Shown: one piece after another, positions 52,000-63,800 of the stretch
Position numbering within the stretch: position 1 is the first letter of the stretch
Layout of the letters: each line of letters opens with the position of its first letter
NCBI RefSeq assembly: GCF_003073045.1
Contig: NC_037597.1
Span: forward strand, 22,520,158-22,584,157
DNA length: 64,000 bases
Direction of reading: 5' to 3'
Source: Pomacea canaliculata
Lineage: Eukaryota; Mollusca; Gastropoda; Architaenioglossa; Ampullariidae
Notes under the pieces: generated by a model
The model's database searches: none
What the model was told of the DNA's origin: nothing
The model's input: the letters and a program-made list of their open reading frames with translations, nothing else
Made by a program: the position numbers and the translations under genes

Positions 52000-53094
52000 T
52001 CTTACCAGTGTCAACCCTCGTCTCCGCGTGCATCAAGAAAGATAACTCTTCAGTCCGCACACGGGCAGCTACTATGATCAACAGCTGCAGAGTTACCTCT
52101 CTTTCCCACCGCCGTTATCGCTTGCTGTGTGCGTGTTTTGATCTACGCCGTGCCAGCAAGAGGAAATGGGTGAAATAAACAACAGTATATTTTATACTAC
52201 TTTGTTTATATATCAGACATAGATGCAACATTTTTCATGTTATTTTTTCTCTCCCCCATAACTTGGTCCCTTTTGTGTATGTGTGGAAATGGGGGAGGGA
52301 GGGAAATATAAGATCAGGCACAGTTCGTCAAAACAAGTTAAGGCGAAGTACCAAAACCACCTGGTGCCGACTTTTCGTTGGATCATCACAATAATCTTCC
52401 CCTCGTCAACTTCGCATGTCGTGGCGCACGTGAATCATGGAAACTTGGCCCTTCCCTTTACACAAGCATGACCTCACTGATGCCAGATACCCCGATGTCC
52501 CATCACATCGTATTGACTCTGATTCCGTCTTCTGTGATTGTATGTAGTCCAAACACCGTTCTACCACCCATATGGTAAAAAAAGGAAACCTCAAACCCTG
52601 CTAGAATATCGGAAACAACTACCTAATCAGCCACCCAAAAGAATGTGATGCTTCCACCAACTCGAGACTATTGAGCTCCTAGCAAAAGCGCACGTTGCCT
52701 CACATTGTAAATGCACATATCAATTGTTGCATCTCGATGGAAAATAGCTTGCAATATCAACAGGATCTCTTCATCTTTATCCTCTTTATGAATGCTTGAC
52801 ATGAGTCTGGCATGTTATGAGAAGTTTTATCATGGTAAAGGTAATTCAAGTTGCTGAGGCTTTCTGCAAAAGCTCACAGTACTTCATAGCAGCAAACTAG
52901 CAGACAGCAGTAATTGTCCATCGCCTGAGCTGCTAAGTATCTTGGAGGACTTATGGGTAAAACCTTCCATGACTATCACCCTTAGTTTTTGCACAGGAAG
53001 CAAGAAACATTTAATGATGAACACAAAATAAAAGGGTCTTCTTCAAACATTTTGTGGCAGCAACCATTATTTTATTAAATTCTACCATAAATTA

Positions 53095-53220
53095 GTTTAG
53101 TTTATTCATTGTTATTCCTGGAGGAGCATAGGGCCGCAACAACACCTCGCCTTTTGACCATGTTTTGGGCAGCCACCCTCAGTTGTGGTTCAGATGTCCT
53201 TTGCCTCATTCTATACTGTT
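53095..53220. repeat. Dispersed repeat, copy 1
   Basis: Shares with 60221-60335, in the same orientation, an ATTCCT/GCTACTCC-like lead, the core GGGCCGCAACAACACCTC, and an ATCCTTTGCCTC-like end. Family unknown. The two copies lie on opposite sides of the two homologous first exons, so they are not simply part of the gene duplication. Confidence 0.45.
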
Positions 53221-54267
53221 CTTTTCCAAGTCTAACCATCAATTAGCAACTTGCATTCATACATTAAAGCTAGATTTTGTCATTACCAAAATTTATTAAA
53301 CAGGTTGAGAACACCGACGAGCAAGAAAACATTGTGAAATGAACAAATAAAAAATGCCAGATAAGAATGTGAAATATATAAATATATTATATAAAGCATT
53401 GCTCGATAATTAAACAAAATCTTACAATATTTCCAAAAGTATAGTTCATAGAAGTAAATATCTGAGTGAACATGTTTAAAATATTACTGAATCTTACAAA
53501 CTTGCCCCTTTTCACACGTTCACATTTAACCTTTAATATCAGTTGAGGATTTTTTTTTAAAAGGCAGTACTAACTGTATGTAAAAGAATGGAAGGGAAAA
53601 AAATGTACAGGTAATAAAAAATTTTCTAAGAATTACATATCGAGCATACAGTGATCCCAAACAAAACTGTCAACAAAACTAATCCACATTTTTTTAAAAC
53701 TGAAGAATATTATCTCGACAACATAAATAAGGCTACAAGATGTCAGTAGCTTTTAAAAAGGACAAAGTATAAAAATGCAATCTCAGCAAGTATTAGGAGG
53801 TAAGCCATCGTCTTTAATAATACATGTGGCAGTGATACTCTACCCTACTTGCATCCCAATCAATCTGTTTTCAATAACCACCTGTGCTGTTTACAGTCTT
53901 CATAGTTCTGATACAAAGGGAGCAAACTAAATCAGGGTCACGGTGGTCTAGATTCACATTAATATCCAGGATAATGCTGTTCCCTTCCATCATCAATGAT
54001 TATCTGGAAAAAAAACATCACTTAGACTTGAAATGTTTCTTTGTGCATGCATGCATGCTCTGCATCTTTGCAATATAAAGGTTTCTGGACTGAAAATACA
54101 ATGCGATTTTATTGCACAATTGCCGGCATTAGCTGGGGAGTGAAATCGGCTTCTCCCATCTTTTTAATTTTTAATCTGTTGGTGACATATTGGTAACAAG
54201 GTCCAAGAAAGTGGGTGGCATCTAACCACTTTCACAGAGGGAAATATTTAATCAACATTTTCAAGAT

Positions 54268-54273
54268 TTTATT
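54268..54273 (-). terminator. Poly(A) signal of the upstream dehydrogenase/cyclohydrolase gene
   Basis: AATAAA on the minus strand lies 21 bp beyond the stop codon reached by reading through the last donor (TAG at 54296-54294). The placement fits a short independent 3' end. Confidence 0.45.
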
Positions 54274-54293
54274 TCAACTTATTTAAAAATAAG

Positions 54294-57200
54294 CTATAAA
54301 GACAAAGAATAATTAGGTTTGAACAAAACGTTTTGAGCATAAACAGATAATGACTTACCCCTAGTCTTTTGAAATGCCAGCCTGGCCTGGTCTACAGTAT
54401 TTTTGAGTAACATAGCCACTGTCATAGGCCCCACCCCACCAGGTACAGGTGTAATCCAGGATGCTACGTGCTTCACACTTTCAAAGTCCACATCTCCAAC
54501 TAGACGGTAGCCAGCCTTCTTTGTACTGTCTGTCCATAAACAAAAATGCCTCTTTGCACTATATGGTATTCTTTCTCGCCCACCCATCAAAATAGGCAAG
54601 TTTCATTTATCCATCAAGACTTGCTTAAACAACAAAGAAAAAAATATTAATACTGTAGAAACAGTTTTTTCAGTGATGCATGTGTGCATGTGTGGAACAT
54701 TGTGCTGCTTCTTAAGTACATTGTTCAGCAGTCACACTGCTGAGTACAGTAAATGAGCATCTTCTAATACCTGGAATGGAGTTGATGCCACAGTCAATCA
54801 CCACTGCTCCAGGTTTGATCCAGTCTCCTTTCACCAACTGTGGTTGACCGATTGCCACGACTACTATGTCTCCTTGGCTAACCTGGTAAACCATGGCAAA
54901 GAATGTAGGACTTACAATATTTTGCTCTATTGAGAGTGATCTATTGACCGCAGTAATGATTGCAAATTATTAAGACTTTGGAAAAAATACCATGTAAACA
55001 GAGTTAGCAGACATAAAAATTCCCATTACTAGCAAATTTTTCTTTGCTCAAGCATGTTGAAAAGATGTCTAAGACACATTTAAGATATTGCTGTGATTAT
55101 AACATCTTGAATGTCCTACCATGCTTTAGAATGTGCAAGCCTTTTACTACCTTTTGGGGCAACTTACAAAGCATTTCATAGGCTCTTGATGACATTGGCA
55201 TAATGTATACCTCAGTTTTAAGATCAACAGTTTTTGAGTGGCAAATGGTCACTGTAGCATGATTCCACATCAAAAGGTTGGACATTGGTGCACCAACAAT
55301 CTTGCTCCGGCCCAGTACCACAGCTCGCTTTCCCTGGATCTCTGTTCCTACAATCAGTTTGGATTTCTATTTATTTGCATTCTTGCTACCAAAGGCAGCA
55401 GTGATGCTCCAACCATTACAAAATTAACACTACTATGACTGCATGTCGAGCATTGGAAAGTATGCACTTGATATAATCTCATTATTCAATCCAAAGGCCC
55501 ACCTGTCCGAAGAATAAGTTCCAGACAACCACGAGGAGTGCATGGCACAATGCAGCTGCCCAGATCACCCCTTGCCAACTGACCAGCATTGCTCTGGTGA
55601 AGTCTGCACCAACAGCCAGCACAAAATAAGTTCTTGATCTGTGAAACTTCACCATAGCTTCTTTAATTTTGGATATATAAGCAAAGTTTGCATGAGAAAG
55701 ATATATAGCTAAAAAGTAATATTGTAAGCAAATGATTCCTACACATTAGGTGAACATATAACTTTAAATACTTTCCCACCTAAGGGTCATGACAAAGATA
55801 AAATTCAAAATCAATCTTACCAACAAAACGATAATGACAGAATATGAAGTGATTAAAAATTTCACATACCCATCAACATCTTTATCAGGTGAAATGGTGT
55901 TTGTTACCAAGTGTGTGTCTACAACACTATCTGTATCCAAAGGCAGCTGAAAATGTGAAGAATGAACATTTCGAACTTTTATTTGTATTTTTTTGGGGGG
56001 GGGGAGAGGGGGGGCATACAATTTATAGCTATTTATCTTTATTTCTTTTAGCATTGTCGCAATCCTTCCATTTCTTAAAATTCAAGCTATAGACTGATTT
56101 GATACTGAGAAATAATGCAACCACAACATACCTGAACAATGATCCCATGAACATTTGGATCTTCATTCAACCGCTGCACTGCCTCAATAATCTGAAATGA
56201 AAAATGGTATTTAGACAAGTCTTGACTAAGCATTTCTCTCTCTTCTCACCACATCATCCTGTACAAGACTAAGATATAGAAATTTAATATCTGCAGTCCT
56301 AGCACTGAAAGTGAAAAAATAGTTTTAAAAATAATGAAAAATATTGACATCTATATATAATGAAACATAAAACATTTAATTACCATGCCTAATATTTACA
56401 ATAGGCTCAACACTAGGTATTTATGTAAATTATGTAAAACTTTCCAACACAATTCAGCTCCCTTACAAAATTTTTTTTAATTAACCCCTTTAGAGTTAAC
56501 CCAAAGTATTACTGGGGCTTGGAATTTTACGTAAAAATTGTTAACCCTGAACATAACTTGGGGTAAACGGATTTGACTCCAGACGCCAAGCCTGAATACC
56601 ACTTATTTTACAAGAAGTTTCAAATGAAGTAATGCTTGAGGTTGATGCTGAGATGCTTTTTAAAAAATGTATGAGTATATACTTTTTTTTATTTTCATTC
56701 AGTAAAGCTGCATAAAACAACACAAATGATTAAACAAATGCAAGTATGGGAGGTACTTGAGACAAAGTAATCACAATGCACAAAATGACTTTTCTCCCAC
56801 AATGATTCAAATAAAAAAAAGACGAATACCTCACTCTGGGCTGATGAGCGTGGCAGTTTGATATGCTGTGCTGTTATTCCTACTTCTCTTGATGCCTTCA
56901 GCTTTGCATTTATGTATACATTGGAGTCACTTCTATCTCCAACCTGAAAATAAAAATCATTGGATTTTTTAACATCAATACAAAGCCAACTTTTCATCTG
57001 TTTGTGTGATGAATAATTCTGCACAGTGTATTAGTCTTCAAAGCGGTTAGCTTGCTGGGTGTATTCATGCAATACTATCTAACTCAGACATATTCATGTA
57101 GATGGCTTAGCAACAAAAGGTTTATGCTGTAATCAGTGTTATATAATCAATGTTAGATACAAAAATTTGTTCCAAAGGCTTAGGAAGGCATTTTACATGA

Positions 57201-58583
57201 GGGTTTTTATTAAGTCAGAGAATTTGTTTGATATTGTACTGTTATGAAAAAGGCTTAAAAAGTAGGCGGTAACACTGTACAATGGTGGTTTGTTATTTTT
57301 TTTTTATGTCACTTATGAACAGTTCAGTTATGAATATGGCTTGAAGAGTAGGCTGTAACACTATGAGAATATTTTTTTGTCCCCTATGAACACCTCAGTA
57401 CCTTTATTTCAGCTATTCCCTTGTGAAAGTTCTTAACGATATCACTGAACCTTACAGCACATGGGTTTTTCCGAAACTGGTTAATTTTACAGCATTGATT
57501 TGCACATATCCCTGCTGCAAAATTGATGTAAAAGATTGTAAAGTTTTTAGACAGCATGTCTCTTACTAAATGAAAAATATTAGCATGCTCAACTGGTTTT
57601 TTTAATTTTCAAGAACATTGAAAGCAGTGGAGAAAATATGCTGCAAAAATTTGTGCATGCTATATCCCTCCAGCATATTCACAACATATATACTTATTGG
57701 AAGACCTGAGTACCTGTTCAGTACTTCTTAGAGGACAACAGAGTGTATCATTTTTGTAAAAATCAAAAAATTAACACAATCATCATCACAGGTACTTACA
57801 GGCTACTGACAGATATAATGACAAGGTGATGCCTCAGGCATCTCTTGGTACTCTGGTTTCCCCCCCCCCCACTTCATTCCCATAGCACAACTCATCAAAG
57901 TGCAAGCTCTTTCCTGCTAAACCAACCACGGAACAAATGTGCAGTATATGTCCATTTCCCTCCAGCATATTCACAACAAATGCAGACAGAATAAAAGTAC
58001 ATTTTATTTACTGATTACGCTTATTGGAAGACCTAAGTACCTGTTCAGTACTTCTTAGAGGACAACAGAGTGTATCACTTTTGTTAAAATCAAAAAATTA
58101 ACATAATCATCATCACAGGTACTTACAGGCTACAGGTAGATATAATGACAAGATGGCGCCTCAGCCTGTGTTGCAGCTAGCACATTGGACATGTCAAGTG
58201 TTTTTTTTTTCCCTAACCTACACTAACTGTGCTAAGTTCCATCATTAGAAAAACAACTTTTTGAACAGCTTTACCGCATACATAGATAGTAGGGTTCACA
58301 TTTTAAGTCCTGTGGATCCTTTTGGTCTATGGTAATGAAGACGCTTATCAGTACCTCCTAAATATGCCTGAAGATTTTTGTAAGCAGTGAATTTATGCAA
58401 CAACAGATCATGTCTCTGATTTGATTCTATAACCAAAATCTATTTCATGAACACCTCTTTCAAATGCTTCCATAATTGCTTAAAAAAAAAATAATAGTAA
58501 TAATATGTTGATTTGTAAGTGCTTTTCACCATATTAAAGATGGGCTCAAATCGCTTTACTAAAAAGAAAAACATAGAAACACC

Positions 58584-58641
<58 letters not shown>

Positions 58642-60665
58642 AGATGCTGGTCTCAAAAACACTTGTATAATCACTGAAAAATATCCCTATTCATGTAGTA
58701 ATAATTAACACATTCTTTAAATGTTTATAACTGTAGCAGGGTGCACAGCAGTCACTAAGGTGAGATGCCCTAGTTTCAGATATCATCTTAAAACACTCTC
58801 TGTATATGACACCTGTTTACAGGGCTGACAACTCCTGGTACTCTGGTTTCTTCATTCAATTGCTTCCCATAGTGCAACTGTCTCAAAGTGCAAGCTCTTT
58901 CCTGCTAAACCAACCAAGGGACAAATGTACAGAGTGCCCATTTCCCTACAGCATATTCACAACATATTCAGACAGAATAAAAGTACATTTTATTTACTGA
59001 TTACGCTTATTGGAAGACCTAAGTACCTGTTCAGTACTTCTTAGAGGACAATAGAGTGTATCATTTTTGTTAAAATCAAAAAATTAACACAATCATCATC
59101 ACAGGTACTTACAGGCTACTGATAGATATAATGACAAGGTGACAGCTCAGCCTGTGCTGCAGCTAGCACATTGGACATGTCAAGTGTTTTTTCCCCTTAA
59201 CCTACGCTAACTGCGCTAAGTTCCATCATCAGAAAAAAAACTTTTTGCAACAGCTTCACCACATACATAGAAAGTAGGGCACACATTTTTAGTCCTGTGA
59301 ATCCTTTTGGTCTATGGTAATGCAGACGCTTCTCGGTACCTCCTAAATATGCCTGAAGTTTTTGTATTTTTTGTAAGAAGTGAATGTGTGCAACAACAGA
59401 CCATGTCTTTGATTTGATTCTATAACCAAAATCTATTTAATTACCTGTAAAATTGCTAGGCCAGCAATAAACTCTGGGAACTGGTCTGACAGTCTTTTAA
59501 TTTCCTCTTTCAGATTGTTTTGGATGTCACTGTAATGATAAACAGTTAATAATTAATCAAAGGTTACTGTAAGAAAGAGTTCACACAAATTATTGATGAT
59601 GGTATTTAAACACAGACACCGAGGACATTATCAATGAGGCATTAAGGTTAGCCTTGGCTAACATGGTTTAGTTTTTTCCTTGTTGCTCCTTTGAGAAGCA
59701 TGGCTAACATGACTACGTCAATATATATGTCTATACTGTATATAAATGTGACCGGCAACCACACATCAAATATACTAGCGAAGATAAGTTAAGAACAGAG
59801 AAGCAGGGCCACTACACTATGGACAGGGACGACATGACAGTTTTAGCTTGATACAAATGATATAAAAAAGCACATAATGCCACTAATAACAGCATCCATA
59901 AGAGATTTTCAGCTGTCACATTACAAATTTTCATAATGTAGGTGTAGGTCAGAACACCAAAGAAAGGACCTGATTTTTGTCTTTCTCTATATATATTTTT
60001 TCAGTCATCTCATCTGCACTGTTTGTTATTGGTTAGGTCGGTCCTACATTCAAAACTTGGTTTCTTTATCTTTAGATCACTTATCACTTTATGTTTATTT
60101 TAATCAAGGAAATAACAGAACAATTATTTTTAGATCACAGGCAATGGCTTTCATTTCACACTTTAATTTTTAAAAAATTTCAACGATTTTGTTAATCGAG
60201 TTTATTAGGATTATAAGAGTTTAGCAGCTTATTCCTTGCTACTCCGTGAGAAGAATGGGGCCGCAACAACACCTCTTCAGCGGACTACTGGGCCCATGTG
60301 GTTCCGAAATCCTTTGCCTCGCTCTTTTCTGATTTTCTGCTTTGGACTCCTATCCGCTCTTTCCTGACAGAAATTTACTATTATAAGCCTTCATGAGCAG
60401 TGGGCTCACAACCATTACGGCATCCCTTGATAATTTGTGGTGATAACAGCAACACGATCCTACCGCAAAACTAAGGAGCATATGCCGGTATATATTATAT
60501 TACGCGTCTAAAAAGAACCAATTAATTAATTCAACAGTTGATGTTTAAAAACATTTCATCACTATAACATATAAGATTTAATACATTTTCGATCTGGGGT
60601 TAAAAAGAAACTTAAATATTTATCACCAACCTTGCAACAGCTTTCCCATCAAGGATTTGTGCCAT
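54294..60665 (-). CDS. Second methylenetetrahydrofolate dehydrogenase/cyclohydrolase (MTHFD1 N-module duplicate)
   Basis: Nine exons repeat the first nine of MTHFD1 with the same lengths and phases: 60665-60631, 59529-59445, 56943-56830, 56191-56132, 55946-55870, 55603-55503, 55347-55211, 54882-54771, and a last exon from 54529. The final exon has one extra base before its GTAAGT donor. Joining it to the MTHFD1 linker exon would run into a stop within about 20 codons. Reading through the donor instead adds [12 protein letters not shown]... and stops at 54294, giving 318 aa. The bifunctional catalytic set (Tyr and Lys in YINAK, Gln in IIVQLP, Asp in KDVDG) and the NADP-type GRSKIVGAP and CHSKT are kept. 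Base differences from MTHFD1 are mostly silent, so it is under selection. The frame is open upstream to ATG 60899, a 78-residue basic leader that may target mitochondria. By architecture it would play the part of MTHFD2, but by sequence it is an MTHFD1 duplicate. Confidence 0.85.
57660..59440. repeat. Segmental tandem duplication inside intron 2 of the upstream folate gene
   Basis: Two units of about 600 bp (57847-58447 and 58837-59440) start with GGTACTCTGGTTTC and end with a CCAAAATCTATTT-type sequence. A partial third copy of the middle part lies at about 57660-57846. The second full unit ends only a few bases before the donor side of exon 2. Units differ at roughly one base in ten or fewer by eye. 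An AAT microsatellite sits in the spacer between them. Confidence 0.75.
58585..58641. repeat. AAT microsatellite
   Basis: About 18 AAT (ATA) triplets without interruption lie between the two large intron repeats. Confidence 0.9.
60221..60335. repeat. Dispersed repeat, copy 2
   Basis: Partner of the block at 53095-53220, in intron 1 of the upstream folate gene. A shorter related fragment may exist near 59668-59700 (TTCCTTGTTGCTCCTTTGAG). Confidence 0.4.
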
Positions 60666-60899
60666 CGTTATTACCGCGTGGTCAGCCCTCGCCACCGCGT
60701 GTAGCAGACGAGCGCGAAATCCGGTGGGAAACCAAGGGGAGTAACTAACCAAGGGGAGGACAGGGGGATTAGTTGCTTTACGTAGTTGGTAAAGACTTCT
60801 ACCTAGCAGTGTCTTTGCAATGTCAAAAGAATAAAGGGATGATGAAGTGGTATGGTTGAAAGGGAACTGGAGTACCCGGTGAAAACCCCCAACGGACAT
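60666..60899 (-). CDS. Open leader of the upstream folate gene, candidate mitochondrial presequence
   Basis: This is contiguous and in frame with the MAQILDG start, beginning at ATG 60899 (MSVGGFHRVLQFPFNH). Its 78 residues contain about eight basic and only two acidic residues, with many Ser, Thr, Leu and Ala, as in matrix-targeting peptides (for example GRSLYQLRKATNPP and FRARLLHAVARA). The homologous leader of MTHFD1 has an in-frame stop. The caution is that the part nearest the start aligns with the MTHFD1 5' UTR, so the open frame may be fortuitous. Confidence 0.4.
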
Positions 60900-63800
60900 C
60901 CCAGTGAATTCAAAGAGCAAAAAGAAAAGCCCTACGCAGGTGGGAAAGGGAGACCACCGAATGGTCTTGATGGCCGCAGGAAGCAAGGCCGCACTGTCTC
61001 GTCTAACAAAGGACCGGCGGCGCCTTCATTACGCTATTTCTGGACTGTACATTCGGATGCGAACCCCAGTTCTAAAGAAAGATACTGCTGGCAGCGCTGT
61101 CACACCTAAGTAGCGTAGGATCCGGGGATAAAGATACTGAGGAGGCAAGAATGTGAGCCAAGAATCTTACGCCACTGCACCTCAAGGATCAAGGGTCGAG
61201 GATCTGGACGCAAGCTAGTCAACGCCGCTGCAATTGGATCGCATCAACCGAAAATATGCCAAAAGCAGGAACAAGAATGTCAGATGTGCCCGGCTGAAGG
61301 TGCAAATTGTGTGAGCTGGAGAGGACTGACGGGCTTTGGACTGCTCTGTTCCCCACCCCTTCCATCTTCTGAAGTCGCTTAAATGTACCCAACGATACTA
61401 ATGTGACGGTTTTCCTGATATCGTCTACTCACCCTAACGCACATTACACATATAAAGATGGGTGCTGAAAGGTCTGTACGCAGTTCAATTCACTACAACA
61501 TATCAAGATGCTTTTGAAGTGAGGGTTAAATGAAGTCGGTACAGTAAGATGTGCTTCAGGATAAATCAATACCTGAACAGCGACGTCAATTAATAGCTAC
61601 TTGTGTCATCAGTGATGGATTCACCCTCTGGGCAAGAAACGAATCAGCTTTTTGGTTGAAATGATGTGCTCATACTTGGGATGATGACTGGTCATGGTTG
61701 GGGCGATTTGAGCCAGGCAGTGGGTTGATACGGTTTTGGGGCGAAATGAACTGCCCCCATTTTTTTTTTTTTTTTTTTTTTTGTGTAGCGGGGTGGGGGG
61801 GGGGAAGCGTCCAGCTGATGTAACAGTTTTGCTTATATAACCCCTGCAATTCAAGGGCTGCAACGCTCGCTCTTGTATGCCGTTTTTCTGGTCGAGGGGG
61901 AGCACCCAAACATGTCCACCCTAGACTTGCTGTACCCACCCGGCATGCAATCTTTATACAGTATGCGATATGTTCATGAAACATTTGTGCAATTAAAATC
62001 TTCCAAATTGGACTAAATAAATATTTCAAAGGTACCTCTAAGCATTTGACAAAATGTAGATCATCACAGAAGCTGCTGATATTCGCATACACTATAATTA
62101 TTCCAACGAAACAGCTCCTTAAAACATCTCAACTCTTTCTTTCCGGTCAAAATAAACTCCAGAAACTGTCATCAGGTAAGTCAGATTTATGAACAATGAA
62201 ATAAAAGGAATACAGTTTAAGGGACATTTTCAACAAAAGTTGAAAGATGTGTATTTCCAAAATGTATAGATTTCATTTGTATGCGTCATCAAAGATAGTG
62301 TTCTGGTATCTGATTTCCCCCCCAAAAGTAGCAAACATAAACATCTAGTCTCTTGATGAAATTTAAGATTTGATTTTTGTGGTGTACAAAGGCCTCTAAA
62401 AATGTTTCACTACTTTTTTTTTTATAATTCCAATTTATTACTATCAAAGGGTGACTCACTAAAAAAAAGTAATCCATATTCGCATTACTAACATACAATA
62501 ATTGTAACATTATGAAGATATGAGATGTGTTTAGCCAACAGCATCTTCGTGTATAATACCTTTGCAAAAAGCTGAAAGATGCCACAAATAATTATTTTAC
62601 ATTTCACAATTAGTGATGTTGGAATGGGACCTTATTGAGACATGTTAATGTAATCATACAGAAGCTATAAAAGATGTTTTACATTTGTTTGAGTGCGGAT
62701 ACCAACAAGAATATTAAGACTGTGTGCCTGTCACATTCTACCATGAAACATTAAGACTTCTTTTTAAACTGAGAAGTGCACTTTAATGCTCCATCTAATT
62801 ATAAAAAAAATACAGCAAAAAGAAACATTATGAATGTCAGTGATCTTGGTGGGAAGGCCATCAGATCAGTAATGTACTATTTATCTCTTCCAGCTCACAC
62901 CCGAGTCCATAGTTTTTTCTGCTTAAAATGTCATTTTTTGTCTTTTTAGAGCAGATATACACACTAGTCTCTCAAGTGCTCAGCCCAATATGTCTATTGT
63001 GCTTTGCTCATAAAAGATTTGAAATAAAAGCAAAATATAAATGCAACTTCTGGTTAACAGAGTTATTCTACCAAGATAAACAAGCACCTTGCACTCGCTC
63101 ATATGCATTCAACCCAAATATATTTTGTTTTTACAGAAAGCACAGAACCAGCTGATAAACAGACTGAAATTGCACCAAATCATCTTTGCCTTCTGACTCA
63201 CTAGAGAAATTATGAAATGTAAGTGAATTAAAACATGATGGATGAGATAATGTAAAATAAATCTGAGAAGCTATACTTAAAGAGATAAGAAGAAAAGTTT
63301 AATGCTATGATTTCGTATAGGAATCTTATAGCAAAAATTTCCAAAAATATTATCAAGAAAACCCTTGCAGAAAAGAGCAAAATGAACACAAAACTCTCAT
63401 GTTCATTATGCACTACTCCATATAATTCTTATAAAATACATTCATTAATATTGGTAGCTCTATTTTAAAGTATTTAAATATTTTTAGCATCATCATCTTA
63501 CAAAGTTCTTTTTTCTTATTTTGATGCATTACACACAGAATTTAAAAAATGCTTATATTAAACAAATACTGTGCTTCTTAAGCACTTTTCTATCTCGCTT
63601 TTGAAGCATAATGAAACCTGTCATTTAGAAAAAAAAGTGAAACACATTAATCAAAACATAATACCACTGCAGTCAGTTATCTACACGAACTTCATTTTCA
63701 TTACCCTTCTCAACCAGAAAAAAAGTAAACTTATCACTGCAGACAGTCAAAACATGCAATGCAGGCTTAAACTCTGGATACATCACATGACAGATAGATA

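Larger units (their letters stand above)
52000..54293. other. Spacer between the two folate genes
   Basis: The left part (to about 52.2 kb) is the leader and promoter region of MTHFD1. The right end is the 3' UTR of the upstream dehydrogenase/cyclohydrolase gene. At about 53095-53220 lies a dispersed repeat (core GGGCCGCAACAACACCTC), also found at about 60221-60335. No exon that could extend either gene was found. Confidence 0.45.

Noticed and set aside
46730-54359. The upstream module as a second N-terminus spliced straight onto the shared synthetase exons.
   Set aside because: The last exon of the duplicate ends in phase 1, while the linker exon begins in phase 0. The joined frame meets TGA at the next junction.
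60961-61113. Plus-strand frame MVLMAAGSKAALSRLTKD as the start of a divergent ubiquitin-conjugating enzyme.
   Set aside because: Only a vague likeness in the first 30 residues. The expected conserved continuation is missing and no further exon is visible.
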